64,000 bases of DNA from Leptospira paudalimensis (GCF_026151345.1 NZ_JAMQPR010000001.1:2862676-2926675); one strand, 5' to 3'. Shown: positions 9,788-18,473, numbered from the stretch's first letter. Numbers and translations: made by a program. The notes: a model not told the origin generated them from the sequence alone.

Positions 9788-10150
9788 ATGTTCAAACGAT
9801 TATTGATCCTTAGTACACTTACATCCGTGTTATTCCTTGTTGCTTGTTCCTCAGGAAACAAAGTACAAGCAGGAAGCACAAAAGTTCACCCACACACTGC
9901 ACTTCGCAAACTTGAAATTGATATGATCAAAGTAGGTGATGGATTGGTGAAAACAGAAGCAGTCCTTGGCAAACCAACTGAAAAATCAATTGATCCAAGT
10001 GGAACTGTCATGACTTGGTACTTTGCAGAAGACCGTGATGTTCCAGAACAATACTACACTCTCAAAGAAAAACCAGAAACAGTTGAGAAGTTTTTAAAGT
10101 TAACATTTGATCCTAAAAACAAAATCACTGCAAAAGACTTCAAACTATAA
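9788..10150 (+). CDS. Small lipoprotein, SmpA/OmlA (BamE)-like
   Basis: A 120-aa protein with a type II signal peptide (lipobox LVAC, Cys20). The mature part contains KVGDGLVKTEAVLGKPTEK and then GTVMTWYF. This is the pattern of the small SmpA/OmlA fold found in BamE and other lipoproteins (G-x-t-x-x-x-V-x-x-x-l-G-x-P followed by an aromatic strand). A role in outer-membrane assembly is possible, but this fold also occurs in unrelated small lipoproteins. It is convergent with the next gene, 5 bp away. Confidence 0.6.
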   Translation: MFKRLLILSTLTSVLFLVACSSGNKVQAGSTKVHPHTALRKLEIDMIKVGDGLVKTEAVLGKPTEKSIDPSGTVMTWYFAEDRDVPEQYYTLKEKPETVEKFLKLTFDPKNKITAKDFKL

Positions 10151-10155
10151 TTGAA

Positions 10156-10923
10156 TTAAGGTCCTTCCGATTCTTCTTCGTTTTCTTGGTCGGTTGGGGC
10201 TGGGAATGGAAAACCAGGGAAACTTGGTTTTTCCTTTCCTTCCACATCATCATCTAACAAATCAACAGTTGTAAAACCTAACAGAAAATCAAAAGCTTCG
10301 GCAATATTAAATCCTACTCTTGCTCCTCCGTACACACCACCAACAACTTCGACATTCCATGAATAACCGGGAGGATAACCAAATGGTTTTAAATCTTCTT
10401 TGGGAAGGTAAATTAAAAAATCTTTTTGTCCCGTGCTTGCAACTATGTCTTTCGTAAGTTCTCGCCTAAAGTGTTCTTTTTTTCTTACCTTTCTATCTTT
10501 GACGGGATCATAAAAATAAGAATAATATCTCATTTTATAACTTTTTAAATTGGACCTTTCATCATTCGTGAGCGGGATACCTTTTTTATCCACAAGCCAA
10601 TTACCTTTAGCATCTAAAACGGGAGAACCTGAATGGAAACTTTCTCCACCTAAGATACCAAAGACGAGTTGTTGGGAATGATACCCACCTATTTCTCCAC
10701 CTCTGATTCCAACACCACGACCTAAATCGCGTTTTCCCATTTCTGATTCACCACCTTGGAAAACAAATCCAATGGGAAGTGGTCCTACTTTAACAGCTGC
10801 TCCATACATCGGAGTTTCAGCTCCTACGGTCACAATATCTTTCAGATCATTTTTCCGATTTTTCCAATAGGTAGCACAGTTGACTGTCAATACGAGGCAA
10901 ATGATTGGGCCGATGAAACGCAT
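10156..10923 (-). CDS. Leptospiral lipoprotein with CATYWKNR motif
   Basis: A 255-aa predicted lipoprotein (lipobox LTVNC). The mature N-terminus CATYWKNRKNDLKDIV is followed by a Gly-rich stretch (MYGAAVKVGPLPIG, GVGIRGGEIG). This C-x-x-x-x-x-NR-x-x-DL-x-DI opening recurs in predicted spirochaetal outer-membrane lipoproteins. A second Gly-rich patch (VEVVGGVYGGARVGFNIAE) lies near the C-terminus, and the tail is acidic and Pro-rich. Function is unknown. It is divergent from the WYL regulator with only 63 bp between starts, so the promoters must overlap. Confidence 0.65.
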   Translation of the reverse strand: MRFIGPIICLVLTVNCATYWKNRKNDLKDIVTVGAETPMYGAAVKVGPLPIGFVFQGGESEMGKRDLGRGVGIRGGEIGGYHSQQLVFGILGGESFHSGSPVLDAKGNWLVDKKGIPLTNDERSNLKSYKMRYYSYFYDPVKDRKVRKKEHFRRELTKDIVASTGQKDFLIYLPKEDLKPFGYPPGYSWNVEVVGGVYGGARVGFNIAEAFDFLLGFTTVDLLDDDVEGKEKPSFPGFPFPAPTDQENEEESEGP

Positions 10924-10986
10924 TCTTTTCCAATTTTTTTCATTTTCTACTTTTCGGAATCAAAAAAACAAACTTTTTGGGAAGAT

Positions 10987-11979
10987 ATGGCTTCTTTTGA
11001 AGAATTTCCCATGATTGAAGTAAAAAAAATGAACGAAACTGAGGTTCGCCTTTTTAGTTTGTTGTTCAACCTTTTACGTGAACCAAAGGGAATTAGTTTC
11101 CAAAAATTTCGAACCATCATGCCACGTTTTTATAAAAACGAAGACATCGAATCGGATCGAAAAAAATTATACCGTGACCTTAACCAATTAAAGAGCCTTG
11201 GATTTAATATCAAAGTCGCTCAATATGGATACCAATCTGAAGACTTTTTTCCCTATTACATTGAAAAAGAATCCATTGATCGCTCATTAAAATTTTCCAA
11301 AGAAGAATTAGAGTATTTATCCAAAGTTTTATTTAGTTCTGAGTTATCAAAAGAACTCATTAGTTTGTCACAAAAACTATTTTCACATCACTTGGATTTG
11401 ATACCCAATCTAACAAAACAAGTAGTATCAATTGATTCTGATGAAAATGCAGTTGATACAACCAACACAGAAAAAATCCTGCAAGCCATCAAAGACAAAC
11501 GAGCAATTACCATTGTATATGGTTATGATGAAAAAGAAAGAACCATTGAGCCATACCGTTTGATCCGAAAAAACACAACAGACTTTTATGTGTTAGCCTA
11601 TGACCGAGGTAAAAAATCTCTACGACGTTTTATCCTTCCCAGAATCACTGTAAAAAAAGAAACCAAAGAAGAGTTTTTTTCGAATTTGAAAATCACAAAG
11701 GAAGATTTAAACTTTCATCCTCTTTCTCTAAAAGTCCATCCAGTAACAGAAATCAATTTCACGATCCATGAGAATTATGAAGAGAGATGGAAGTCGTTTT
11801 TGGAAGGTGCAAATTACGAAAACATTGAAAACAAATACAAAGTGATAACAACAAACCAAAATGCTTTGTTTCAATTTTTTGTAATCTTACCAGAAGCATT
11901 AGTTGAATGTAGTACCGAATGGAAATCTACATTTGCCAAGTATGTAAGTGAATGGGAAAATTTATACCAACTCGTTTGA
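10987..11979 (+). CDS. WYL-domain transcriptional regulator
   Basis: An N-terminal winged-HTH-like region (about residues 15-80, with SDRKKLYRDLNQLKSLGF) is followed by a WYL domain (about 160-225: IKDKRAITIVYGY, IEPYRLI, FYVLAYDRG, RRFILPRI). A C-terminal WCX-like extension ends the protein. WYL proteins are ligand-sensing regulators, often tied to DNA repair or phage defence. The frame is open upstream to 10756, but that part is antisense to the lipoprotein. ATG 10987 is the first sensible start; ATG 11011 or 11029 are alternatives because the GGGAAG is very close. The gene overlaps or abuts the DUF2779 gene. Confidence 0.85.
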   Translation: MASFEEFPMIEVKKMNETEVRLFSLLFNLLREPKGISFQKFRTIMPRFYKNEDIESDRKKLYRDLNQLKSLGFNIKVAQYGYQSEDFFPYYIEKESIDRSLKFSKEELEYLSKVLFSSELSKELISLSQKLFSHHLDLIPNLTKQVVSIDSDENAVDTTNTEKILQAIKDKRAITIVYGYDEKERTIEPYRLIRKNTTDFYVLAYDRGKKSLRRFILPRITVKKETKEEFFSNLKITKEDLNFHPLSLKVHPVTEINFTIHENYEERWKSFLEGANYENIENKYKVITTNQNALFQFFVILPEALVECSTEWKSTFAKYVSEWENLYQLV

Positions 11980-13477
11980 TAACCCTTTGACTCCTATTAC
12001 AAAATCATTATACTTACAAGCTCTTAAATGCCAAAATGCGTTCCATTTGATCCGTGATGGAGTCATACAAAAACCAAATACCGCATCCTTTGGTGGTTAT
12101 TTAGAATGGGGAGATTTTCTTTCATTATGCAAAGGATTATTTCCTGGCACACCTACTGTTGAAAAATCGACTAACAGAGAGGAGTCGATTGAGTTATCAT
12201 CAGATTATTTAAAACAAAATATTTCACATTTTGGTTCCCAACTTCGATTCCAAAACTTTGTGGGTAGTGTCGAATTGATGGAATACGAAAAAGAGAGAGA
12301 TGGTTGGATCCTTTGGGATTTTCGTCCGATTGGTTCCATCAAACAAGACATCCTTCGGTCCTTTTTCTTTTACCAAAAATTGGTAGAAGGTTTAGGTTAC
12401 CGCGTCCTTGGATTTAAACTCATTCGGATCCAAACTAAATTTGTGTATAAAGGTGGTGAAATTCCATCGGAAGAATATTTACTCATTGATGATGTAACAT
12501 CCCGAATGGAATCAGAGTTTGGTGTCAGAGAAGAAGAGTGGAATCTATTTTTGCAAACCATCCAAACTGGAAACGAAGGAAGTTTTCCTTATTCATTTCT
12601 TGAGAACAAACCGAGTTGCCGTTCCTTAAAGACATGTTTGTCACCTTCCCACTGTGCAAAAGGAAAAGAAACTGCGAAGGAAATTTTTGATTACCGCGAT
12701 AGTTCTGAGTTGGCAAAACAATGGTTTCAATTAGGGTACAGTTCGTACGAGTCTGTCCCTGATTCAGAACTTTCACCCATCCAAAAAATTCAAAAAGAGT
12801 CACATCGTTCAGGAAAGGTTCATTTTGATACAGAAGCACTTTCACTGTACCTATCTAATGTGACAAAATCTGTTGCCTTCCTTGATTTTGAATCCATCAA
12901 TCCTTATCTCCCGATTTATCCAGTGACAAAACCCTTCCAACACATCCCCTATTTATATTCGCTTCACATTTGGGACCAGGAAACTGATACTTTAACGCAC
13001 AAAACGTACTTACATGATGATTTGGGAAGTGATCCTAGAAAGAATGTAATGGAACATCTACAAAATGACCTTCCAAAAGGCATTACCATCTTCTCGTTTA
13101 ATGATTTTTTTGAAAAATTGATCATCCAAGAATCAGCAACCGTCTTCCCCGAGTACTTAGAGTTTTGGGATTCAATCAAATCGATGTTTATCGACCTTGC
13201 TTTGCCATTTAAAAAACTTTGGATTTACCATCCTGGCCAAAATGGGAAGGCATCTCTGAAGGAAATCCTACCTTGTTTTAGTGACGAAAGCCATTTTGGA
13301 CTTACAATCCGAGAAGGACAAGATGCCAATTACCAATATTTGAGATTGATAAAAAAGCAGGTGACAGCCGAAGAAAAAAAACGTGTTTTGGAGGATTTGA
13401 TAGCTTACTGCAAATTAGATAGTTATGGTTTGTTTTTAATCTATAGAATGTTACAAGAAAGATTATCGGTTATTTAA
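11948..13477 (+). CDS. DUF2779 protein: Fe-S nuclease-like N-half, DEDD-exonuclease-like C-half
   Basis: A protein of about 500 aa. It starts either at GTG 11948, overlapping the WYL gene by 32 bp, or at TTG 11987, which gives MTPITKSLYLQALKC, typical of the family. The N-half resembles a Cas4-type PD-(D/E)XK module: an early Cys (ALKC) and a later spaced cluster CRSLKTCLSPSHC that could hold an iron-sulphur cluster. The usual E-V-K is replaced by D-F-R (WDFRPIGSIKQD). The C-half has FLDFE (about residue 313) and YCKLDSYGL, as in DEDD exonucleases. Nucleic-acid processing is inferred. It is followed directly by the esterase gene (TAATG). Confidence 0.75.
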   Translation: MNGKIYTNSFDNPLTPITKSLYLQALKCQNAFHLIRDGVIQKPNTASFGGYLEWGDFLSLCKGLFPGTPTVEKSTNREESIELSSDYLKQNISHFGSQLRFQNFVGSVELMEYEKERDGWILWDFRPIGSIKQDILRSFFFYQKLVEGLGYRVLGFKLIRIQTKFVYKGGEIPSEEYLLIDDVTSRMESEFGVREEEWNLFLQTIQTGNEGSFPYSFLENKPSCRSLKTCLSPSHCAKGKETAKEIFDYRDSSELAKQWFQLGYSSYESVPDSELSPIQKIQKESHRSGKVHFDTEALSLYLSNVTKSVAFLDFESINPYLPIYPVTKPFQHIPYLYSLHIWDQETDTLTHKTYLHDDLGSDPRKNVMEHLQNDLPKGITIFSFNDFFEKLIIQESATVFPEYLEFWDSIKSMFIDLALPFKKLWIYHPGQNGKASLKEILPCFSDESHFGLTIREGQDANYQYLRLIKKQVTAEEKKRVLEDLIAYCKLDSYGLFLIYRMLQERLSVI

Positions 13478-14523
13478 TGTTAGGTATCAAAAAATCAGTC
13501 GCACAGTTTGTCTTTTCCTTACCTGAGAATTGGATATCCACTCTCGCACGAAAGAACAACACAAACGAAACCAATGTTTTGGATCCACGTTGTGCGCTAG
13601 CTTGTAACATTGCGAAATTCCTTCCCAAAATGGAACAAATGAGTCCTGAAAAAGCGCGAAAACACTATAGGGACCAAATGAAATTGTTTGAAGAAGCGGA
13701 ATTTCCCATCGCTCATATTGAAGACAAACTCATCCCAACACCTAGTGCCTCATTTATTCCTATCCGTGTGTACAATGCAAATCCACAGAAGAGAAACTTA
13801 CCAACCGTTCTTTTTTTCCATGGTGGTGGACTCACAATCGGCAATTTGGAGACACATGATTCGTTCTGTCGCAAATTGTCTCATTATACAAAAAGTATCG
13901 TTATTGCTGTGGACTACAGGTTAGCACCGGAACACCCTTATCCTGCTGCCCATGAAGATGCATGGCTTGCTTACCAATATGTCCGCAATTCTGCCTATAT
14001 CTTTGGCGGCTCTCCTAAGGCCATTGCGGTCTGTGGGGACAGTGCGGGAGCCCTTCTTGCCACTACTCTCTGTTTACGTGCCAAAAAGAACAACGTCCAA
14101 GCTCCCATTTACCAAGCTTTACTCTATCCTATGCTTGATACTTCCAAAGAATCCGATACCTATGAACTCTTTGGTGAAAATTATGTCTTAACAAAGTCCC
14201 TTATGCGGTGGTTCATCCAAAATTATCTACCCCAAACCAAGGACAGACTTCTCATTCAGAATTCACCAGTTTTAGCGGAAACCAAAGAGTTAAAGGGACT
14301 GCCCCCCACTTACATCGGAATTGCTGGTTTTGATCCTTTGCGAGAAGAGGCCGAAACTTATGCCAAACACCTCCAAACCGCTGGTGTCAAAGTGGAAGAA
14401 AGGCATTTTCCATCCCTTGTACATGGTTATATCCAATTGTCTGGCCTCATCCCCAAGGCAAAAGAAGCAGAGGATGACCTATTCCAGGCCATGTTGCGAT
14501 TTTTTTCTCAAATAAAAATCTAA
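13477..14523 (+). CDS. Alpha/beta hydrolase, HSL-type esterase/lipase
   Basis: A 348-aa hormone-sensitive-lipase-family esterase. The oxyanion motif HGGG is at residues 115-118 and the nucleophile Ser189 lies in GDSAGA. Asp286 in GFDPLREEAE and His316 in LVHGY complete the triad. Hydrolysis of short- to medium-chain esters is expected. The N-terminus has no clear signal peptide, so it is probably cytoplasmic. It starts on the A of the preceding TAA stop (TAATG), so translation is coupled to DUF2779, although a functional link is not obvious. Confidence 0.9.
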   Translation: MLGIKKSVAQFVFSLPENWISTLARKNNTNETNVLDPRCALACNIAKFLPKMEQMSPEKARKHYRDQMKLFEEAEFPIAHIEDKLIPTPSASFIPIRVYNANPQKRNLPTVLFFHGGGLTIGNLETHDSFCRKLSHYTKSIVIAVDYRLAPEHPYPAAHEDAWLAYQYVRNSAYIFGGSPKAIAVCGDSAGALLATTLCLRAKKNNVQAPIYQALLYPMLDTSKESDTYELFGENYVLTKSLMRWFIQNYLPQTKDRLLIQNSPVLAETKELKGLPPTYIGIAGFDPLREEAETYAKHLQTAGVKVEERHFPSLVHGYIQLSGLIPKAKEAEDDLFQAMLRFFSQIKI

Positions 14524-14591
14524 CTCACTTCCATTCAAGAATCGACACAGAAAGATTCGATACTATAAAGGACAACATCTAGAGGTATGTC

Positions 14592-15401
14592 ATGATGCTA
14601 CGATTTTCCATTCTTCTCTGTTACTTTTTAGGAATGACTGCAGTTTTTGCAGAAAAACCAGCTTCCGCCACTTTAAAGGAAAGGGAGTCCCAAAAACAAA
14701 TCGACCTACAAAGGAAAAATGGGTTTGGAGACAACGAAATTGATACCCTACATGCGAGTATCATTGAAAACCTTCGTAAGATGAAAAAATTACAGGAGTT
14801 AGGTGTCGATAAAACGGCAGCACAATACTTAGCACAAACTCCGCAGGAACACAAAGAATTATATAAAAAAGATAAAGATGGAAAACCGTATTTGGAAATC
14901 AAACTTCCACAAGGGCAATCCTACATCGATTTTCCTACTGTTTTTTTATATGATGGAATTGCATATATTTATCCCAAAGAGGATTTTAGCGACTTAGACA
15001 AAATCATTTTAGCATTCCGTAGAGTGAATGCAGATGGAACCATCCATGTCAAAGAAATGCGTCGCCTCATTAACCCATCTCCAAGATCAGAAAGTCCTGA
15101 GAAAGATGAAAAGGGAGAAGCAAAATTGGATACCAACTCTGATATTCGATTGGAGTACTTTCGATCTTTAACTTCTGATACCATCTGGCCAAATGATCCT
15201 GTACAAACTTCAGAAGCTGACATTGCAATGGTGTTAAATGACGAAAAAGATCCACTTCCTTATGACAAACAAAAACACATTATGATGTCTTACAAAAAGA
15301 TGTTACGTAAAATATCAAAACAAACTGCTTTTAAATTACGTAGTATTGAATTGGATCAAAAACAAATGATCACAAAAATTTTGGATTATAACACGAACTA
15401 A
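14592..15401 (+). CDS. Exported protein of unknown function
   Basis: A 269-aa protein with a Sec signal peptide ending near VFAEKPA. The start is ATG 14592 or 14595 after AGAGG. The mature part is highly charged, with helical segments rich in Lys, Glu and Gln. A stretch IDFPTVFLYDGIAYIYPKED is followed by IRLEYFRSLTSDTIWPNDPVQ. I do not recognise a family. It stands alone between the esterase operon and a convergent minus-strand pair. A periplasmic or surface location is inferred from the signal only. Confidence 0.6.
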   Translation: MMLRFSILLCYFLGMTAVFAEKPASATLKERESQKQIDLQRKNGFGDNEIDTLHASIIENLRKMKKLQELGVDKTAAQYLAQTPQEHKELYKKDKDGKPYLEIKLPQGQSYIDFPTVFLYDGIAYIYPKEDFSDLDKIILAFRRVNADGTIHVKEMRRLINPSPRSESPEKDEKGEAKLDTNSDIRLEYFRSLTSDTIWPNDPVQTSEADIAMVLNDEKDPLPYDKQKHIMMSYKKMLRKISKQTAFKLRSIELDQKQMITKILDYNTN

Positions 15402-15427
15402 AATTAAAAAAATCTAAATACAAAACC

Positions 15428-15655
15428 TCAAGATTGTTGTTTTTCCCTTCGACTCATGAGGAGCTGCGAAATCGTCTGCTCCTCGGTCACATACTTCCTT
15501 TTTAAATAAGACAAAGCATTATTGATAAAACGAGGGACTTTTTTCTCGGCATCTAACAAATCCATTTTCGTTAACATCAATTCATCGATGGTAGCGAGAG
15601 CCAAATTTCTTTGGCTCTGGTGTAATTCAAAATCGTCCTCGTCTTCTACAATCAT
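15428..15655 (-). CDS. Small hypothetical protein
   Basis: A 75-aa charged, helical protein (MIVEDEDDFELHQSQ then LATIDELMLTKMDLLDAEKK). It overlaps the transporter gene upstream by 4 bp (ATGA), which supports translation. No signal peptide or membrane segment is visible and no family is recognised. The acidic N-terminus and Leu-rich helices suggest a small soluble adaptor, but this is speculative. Confidence 0.55.
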   Translation of the reverse strand: MIVEDEDDFELHQSQRNLALATIDELMLTKMDLLDAEKKVPRFINNALSYLKRKYVTEEQTISQLLMSRREKQQS

Positions 15656-17007
15656 GTTTTTTCTTGGAAACGGTTGGCCGCCTCAACTCCTCTTTCTTCA
15701 TTTACAAATAAGTTAATGAGAAGTGATAAAAAGTAAAAGAAAGCAACAACGAGAAAGGCATTTCGTAAACTCACCAAAGTTTGGATATAACCGAACAAAA
15801 AGAGTCCTAAAGCAGCCGCAATTTTACCGGAAAGTCCCCACATCCCAAAAAACTCTCCTGATTTTGATTCTGGACTAAAGATACCAACAAGTGCCCTTGA
15901 AGCAGATTGTGTGGATCCAAGCCCCATTCCCGCAAGAGAAGAAATAAAAACAAACACCCACTGAACTGTCCAATTTTTACCAAGGACACCATTCGCAAAT
16001 GTTGTAAGGTCATGAACGTAATAAATTAATCCGCAAGTCACAAGCCACAAAACAAGAGTAAGGTTGAAGGTTTTTTTAGCACCTATACTATCTTGGATCA
16101 CACCAAACGCAAGTGCACCAATTGCAGCAGAAATTTGGATGAAGATAAACATTGCTTGTTTGTGTTCTGCTTCAATATGAATTTCTTGAGACCCATAAAT
16201 GAAAGCAAACGAAATGACAATCGCAAGTGCCGCCATTGTAAAAAATAAGGAAACAAGATAGATCATCAAATCTTTGAAGTGAGTTGCATCCTTTAAAGTT
16301 TGGATCACTCGGTCTTTCCCAATTTTAAAATAATTTACCTTATGTGATACTCCAAGTGGGAGATGTGGTTCTTTTAAGAATAAAAATGTAGGAATCGCTG
16401 CGATTAAGAAAAAAATTGCAGTGTAAGGACCCACTAACTTTAGGTTATCGAAATTATCTAAGGTATAATCACCAAGTGTGGTAGCAAGTGCAACGGATCC
16501 AATCCCACCGAAGTAACCAATCCCCCATGCGTATCCAGATATTTTTCCTAGATCCTCTTTGGATCCAAGGAAGGGTAAAAAACTGGATGCAAAGTTTTCG
16601 CCTGAAGCAAAGAAAAAATTGGAGAAAGCGACAAGCACCATTCCGAGCCAAATCATTCCTGGTTCGACATAATAGAGTAAAAAGGTTGCGACAACACAAC
16701 CAACGTAACTTAGGAAAAGGAATAATTTTTTCTTAGAACTATAGTCTGTGATGGCACCAAAAATGGGACCTGTTGCAACTACAAATAAATAGGATGCTGC
16801 CAGTGCCCATGCCCAGAGAGTATTCCCGATACGGAACGGATTGTCCGATCCCACTTCTGCCGGTACGACGAGTCTTGTGAAAATTTCACAATAAACGACA
16901 CTGATGATGACTGTGGTATAGGATGAGTTCGCAAAATCAAACATACACCATCCGAAAATTTCACGGTTTTTTTTCTTTTTGGCTTCCGGGTTTTTGTCTT
17001 GGGACAT
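15652..17007 (-). CDS. MFS transporter, UMF1/Atg22-like
   Basis: A 12-TM transporter of about 451 aa in the UMF1 family related to vacuolar effluxer Atg22. The family opening REIFGWCMFDFANSSYTTV follows a short basic tail. Motif A is seen as GAITDYSSKKKLFLF. I selected ATG 17007 (MSQDKNPEAKKKK). The frame extends to a TTG at 17076, but that would abut the divergent Fe-S gene and leave no promoter. Atg22 exports amino acids from the vacuole; the bacterial substrate is unknown. It is followed by a coupled 75-aa gene. Confidence 0.8.
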   Translation of the reverse strand: MSQDKNPEAKKKKNREIFGWCMFDFANSSYTTVIISVVYCEIFTRLVVPAEVGSDNPFRIGNTLWAWALAASYLFVVATGPIFGAITDYSSKKKLFLFLSYVGCVVATFLLYYVEPGMIWLGMVLVAFSNFFFASGENFASSFLPFLGSKEDLGKISGYAWGIGYFGGIGSVALATTLGDYTLDNFDNLKLVGPYTAIFFLIAAIPTFLFLKEPHLPLGVSHKVNYFKIGKDRVIQTLKDATHFKDLMIYLVSLFFTMAALAIVISFAFIYGSQEIHIEAEHKQAMFIFIQISAAIGALAFGVIQDSIGAKKTFNLTLVLWLVTCGLIYYVHDLTTFANGVLGKNWTVQWVFVFISSLAGMGLGSTQSASRALVGIFSPESKSGEFFGMWGLSGKIAAALGLFLFGYIQTLVSLRNAFLVVAFFYFLSLLINLFVNEERGVEAANRFQEKT

Positions 17008-17076
17008 AGAGGGTTTCAGAATTTTCCTTGGTTGAAAGTAATTAAAGAGTTTCCCTCCCTTTCGTAAATCTGTCAA

Positions 17077-17316
17077 ATGATTAGTTCAGGTATGGATCCT
17101 TTCGATTTAAATTCCCTAATGAGACCAAAACGGGTCTGTTTATGTCGAATGGTGACGGAAGAAGATTTAGTCCGTGCCATCCATGCGGGTGCCGTAACCA
17201 TGGAACAAATTAGAGAAACAACAAGAGCCTCTACCGGCTGCGGGACCTGTTCAATGCAGGTCTACCACATCCTCCAGCGCGAATTGCAGAATCTCTCTCG
17301 GAGGAAAATTTCATGA
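17077..17316 (+). CDS. BFD-like [2Fe-2S]-binding protein
   Basis: A 79-aa protein with the bacterioferritin-associated-ferredoxin domain: CLCRMVTEEDLVRAIHAGA, then TGCGTC near the C-terminus. This gives the four Cys ligands (C-x-C ... C-x2-C) of the helical [2Fe-2S] fold. Stand-alone BFD proteins mobilise iron from bacterioferritin; BFD domains also occur in nitrite reductase and NifU-like proteins. ATG 17092 is an alternative start. It is coupled (ATGA) to a RibD-type reductase, an unusual partner; no bacterioferritin gene is in the window. Confidence 0.82.
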   Translation: MISSGMDPFDLNSLMRPKRVCLCRMVTEEDLVRAIHAGAVTMEQIRETTRASTGCGTCSMQVYHILQRELQNLSRRKIS

Positions 17317-17954
17317 AATTATCGATTAATATGGCAATGACCTTGGATGGAAAGGTTGTTCGCCCCGATGGCCGTTGGTATGGCCTCACTTCTTCGGAAG
17401 ACAAAACCCAAATGGACGTTTACCGCTCTCAATCCGATGCAGTCCTCATTGGAAAAAACTCCATCATCAATGACAACCCCATCGTTAAAATCCGTGCAGT
17501 TCCCAATGCCTTAAACCCACGGCCTGTCATCCTTGTCCGAAAAGGAACCCTTCCTCCTGACAAACATGTCTTTGAGGAATCCGACCACATCCCACTCATC
17601 ATCTGTACAAAATCCAATTTAAAAGAAATCAAAACCAGTTTAGAGAACAAAGCTGAGATCTTTGCTTTGGATTCCGATGACATTGACCCGAAAAAAGTGA
17701 CAGGGATCCTCAAACGAAAAGGATACAAAAATGTCCTGCTCGAAGGTGGCCCTAAACTCAATTTTTCCTTTTTGGAAGCGGATCTTGTGGACCGCATTTA
17801 TATCACAGTTGTGCCTTACATCATTGGAAAAACAGGCCTTGCAGGGATTGCCGATCGGACTTCCGAACTTCCAGGTTTTGACAAACAGAATTGGACCTTA
17901 AAACAACATTTTGCCAAAGGAAACGAGATCTTTCTCGTGTACGAAAAAACTTAG
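17313..17954 (+). CDS. RibD C-terminal-type reductase (DHFR-like fold)
   Basis: A 213-aa stand-alone reductase domain like the C-half of RibD. That enzyme reduces the ribosylamino-pyrimidine intermediate of riboflavin synthesis with NADPH. Evidence: NMAMTLDGKVV at the N-terminus, SDAVLIGKNSIINDNP, NVLLEGGPKLNFSFLEADLVDRIYI and a final strand. No deaminase half is fused. A separate RibD may exist elsewhere, so this could be a paralogue acting on another pteridine or pyrimidine. It overlaps the Fe-S gene by 4 bp. Confidence 0.78.
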   Translation: MKLSINMAMTLDGKVVRPDGRWYGLTSSEDKTQMDVYRSQSDAVLIGKNSIINDNPIVKIRAVPNALNPRPVILVRKGTLPPDKHVFEESDHIPLIICTKSNLKEIKTSLENKAEIFALDSDDIDPKKVTGILKRKGYKNVLLEGGPKLNFSFLEADLVDRIYITVVPYIIGKTGLAGIADRTSELPGFDKQNWTLKQHFAKGNEIFLVYEKT

Positions 17955-17994
17955 AAAAAATTCTAAATTTTAGATTGACCCATTTCCCTATCAT

Positions 17995-18020
17995 TAAGTA
18001 GTTTGATATTAAACTATTTA
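17995..18020 (+). promoter_or_regulatory. Palindromic operator-like site before doxX
   Basis: The core TAGTTTGATATTAAACTA (17999-18016) is symmetrical at all but one base pair. Three further flanking pairs extend it to 26 bp with two mismatched pairs in total. It ends 15 bp before the doxX start, overlapping the expected promoter. DoxX genes in other bacteria are often repressed by MarR- or HxlR-type redox regulators binding AT-rich palindromes. The regulator is not in this window. Confidence 0.5.
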
Positions 18021-18035
18021 GCAATAAGAGGTTCT

Positions 18036-18473
18036 ATGTTTTACAAATTGCTCGCTACTAACAAAGACATCACTCTCACGATCCTTCGTGTGACACTCGG
18101 TCTCGTCATTTTCCCACACGGAGCTCAAAAAGTTCTCGGATCTTTCGGTGGATACGGATTCGAAGGAACGATGGGATTTTTTGGAAGTTTAGGGATCCCT
18201 TACATTTTTGGAGTTCTTGCCATCGTTGCAGAATTTTTTGGCGCGATTGGACTCATCCTTGGACTTTTCACTCGCCTCGCAGCGTTTGGAATTGCATCCA
18301 CTATGGTTGTAGCAGCAGTGCTCGTACACTTACCAAATGGTTTTTTTGTAAACAATAATGGTTACGGTTATGAATACCATATCCTTGCAGTGGGTCTTGC
18401 GATTCCATTAATCATCAAAGGAGCTGGATCGTTCTCTTTAGATGATGTCATTGCACACAAAATTGAAGGATAA
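18036..18473 (+). CDS. DoxX-family membrane protein
   Basis: A 145-aa four-TM protein. Family features are RVTLGLVIFPHGAQKVLG in TM1, then GFEGTMGFFGSLGIPY, and GLILGLFTRLAAFGIASTMVVAA. DoxX proteins are linked to oxidative or thiol stress and quinone-related redox at the inner membrane; the biochemical activity is unsettled. I chose ATG 18036, which follows AAGAGG, rather than TTG 18003, which lies inside the palindrome. Confidence 0.85.
   Translation: MFYKLLATNKDITLTILRVTLGLVIFPHGAQKVLGSFGGYGFEGTMGFFGSLGIPYIFGVLAIVAEFFGAIGLILGLFTRLAAFGIASTMVVAAVLVHLPNGFFVNNNGYGYEYHILAVGLAIPLIIKGAGSFSLDDVIAHKIEG

Noticed and set aside
10756..10986. Upstream extension of the WYL regulator frame
   Set aside because: It is antisense to the lipoprotein coding region and gives no homology-like sequence; ATG 10987 is a better start.
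14540..14561. AGAATC/GATTC inverted repeat between the esterase and the exported protein
   Set aside because: Five base pairs around a 10-nt loop with no T-run; expected by chance in such DNA.
17951..17966. TTAGAA/TTCTAA hairpin after the RibD-type gene
   Set aside because: The stem is made almost only of A-T pairs and overlaps the stop codon; too weak to call a terminator.
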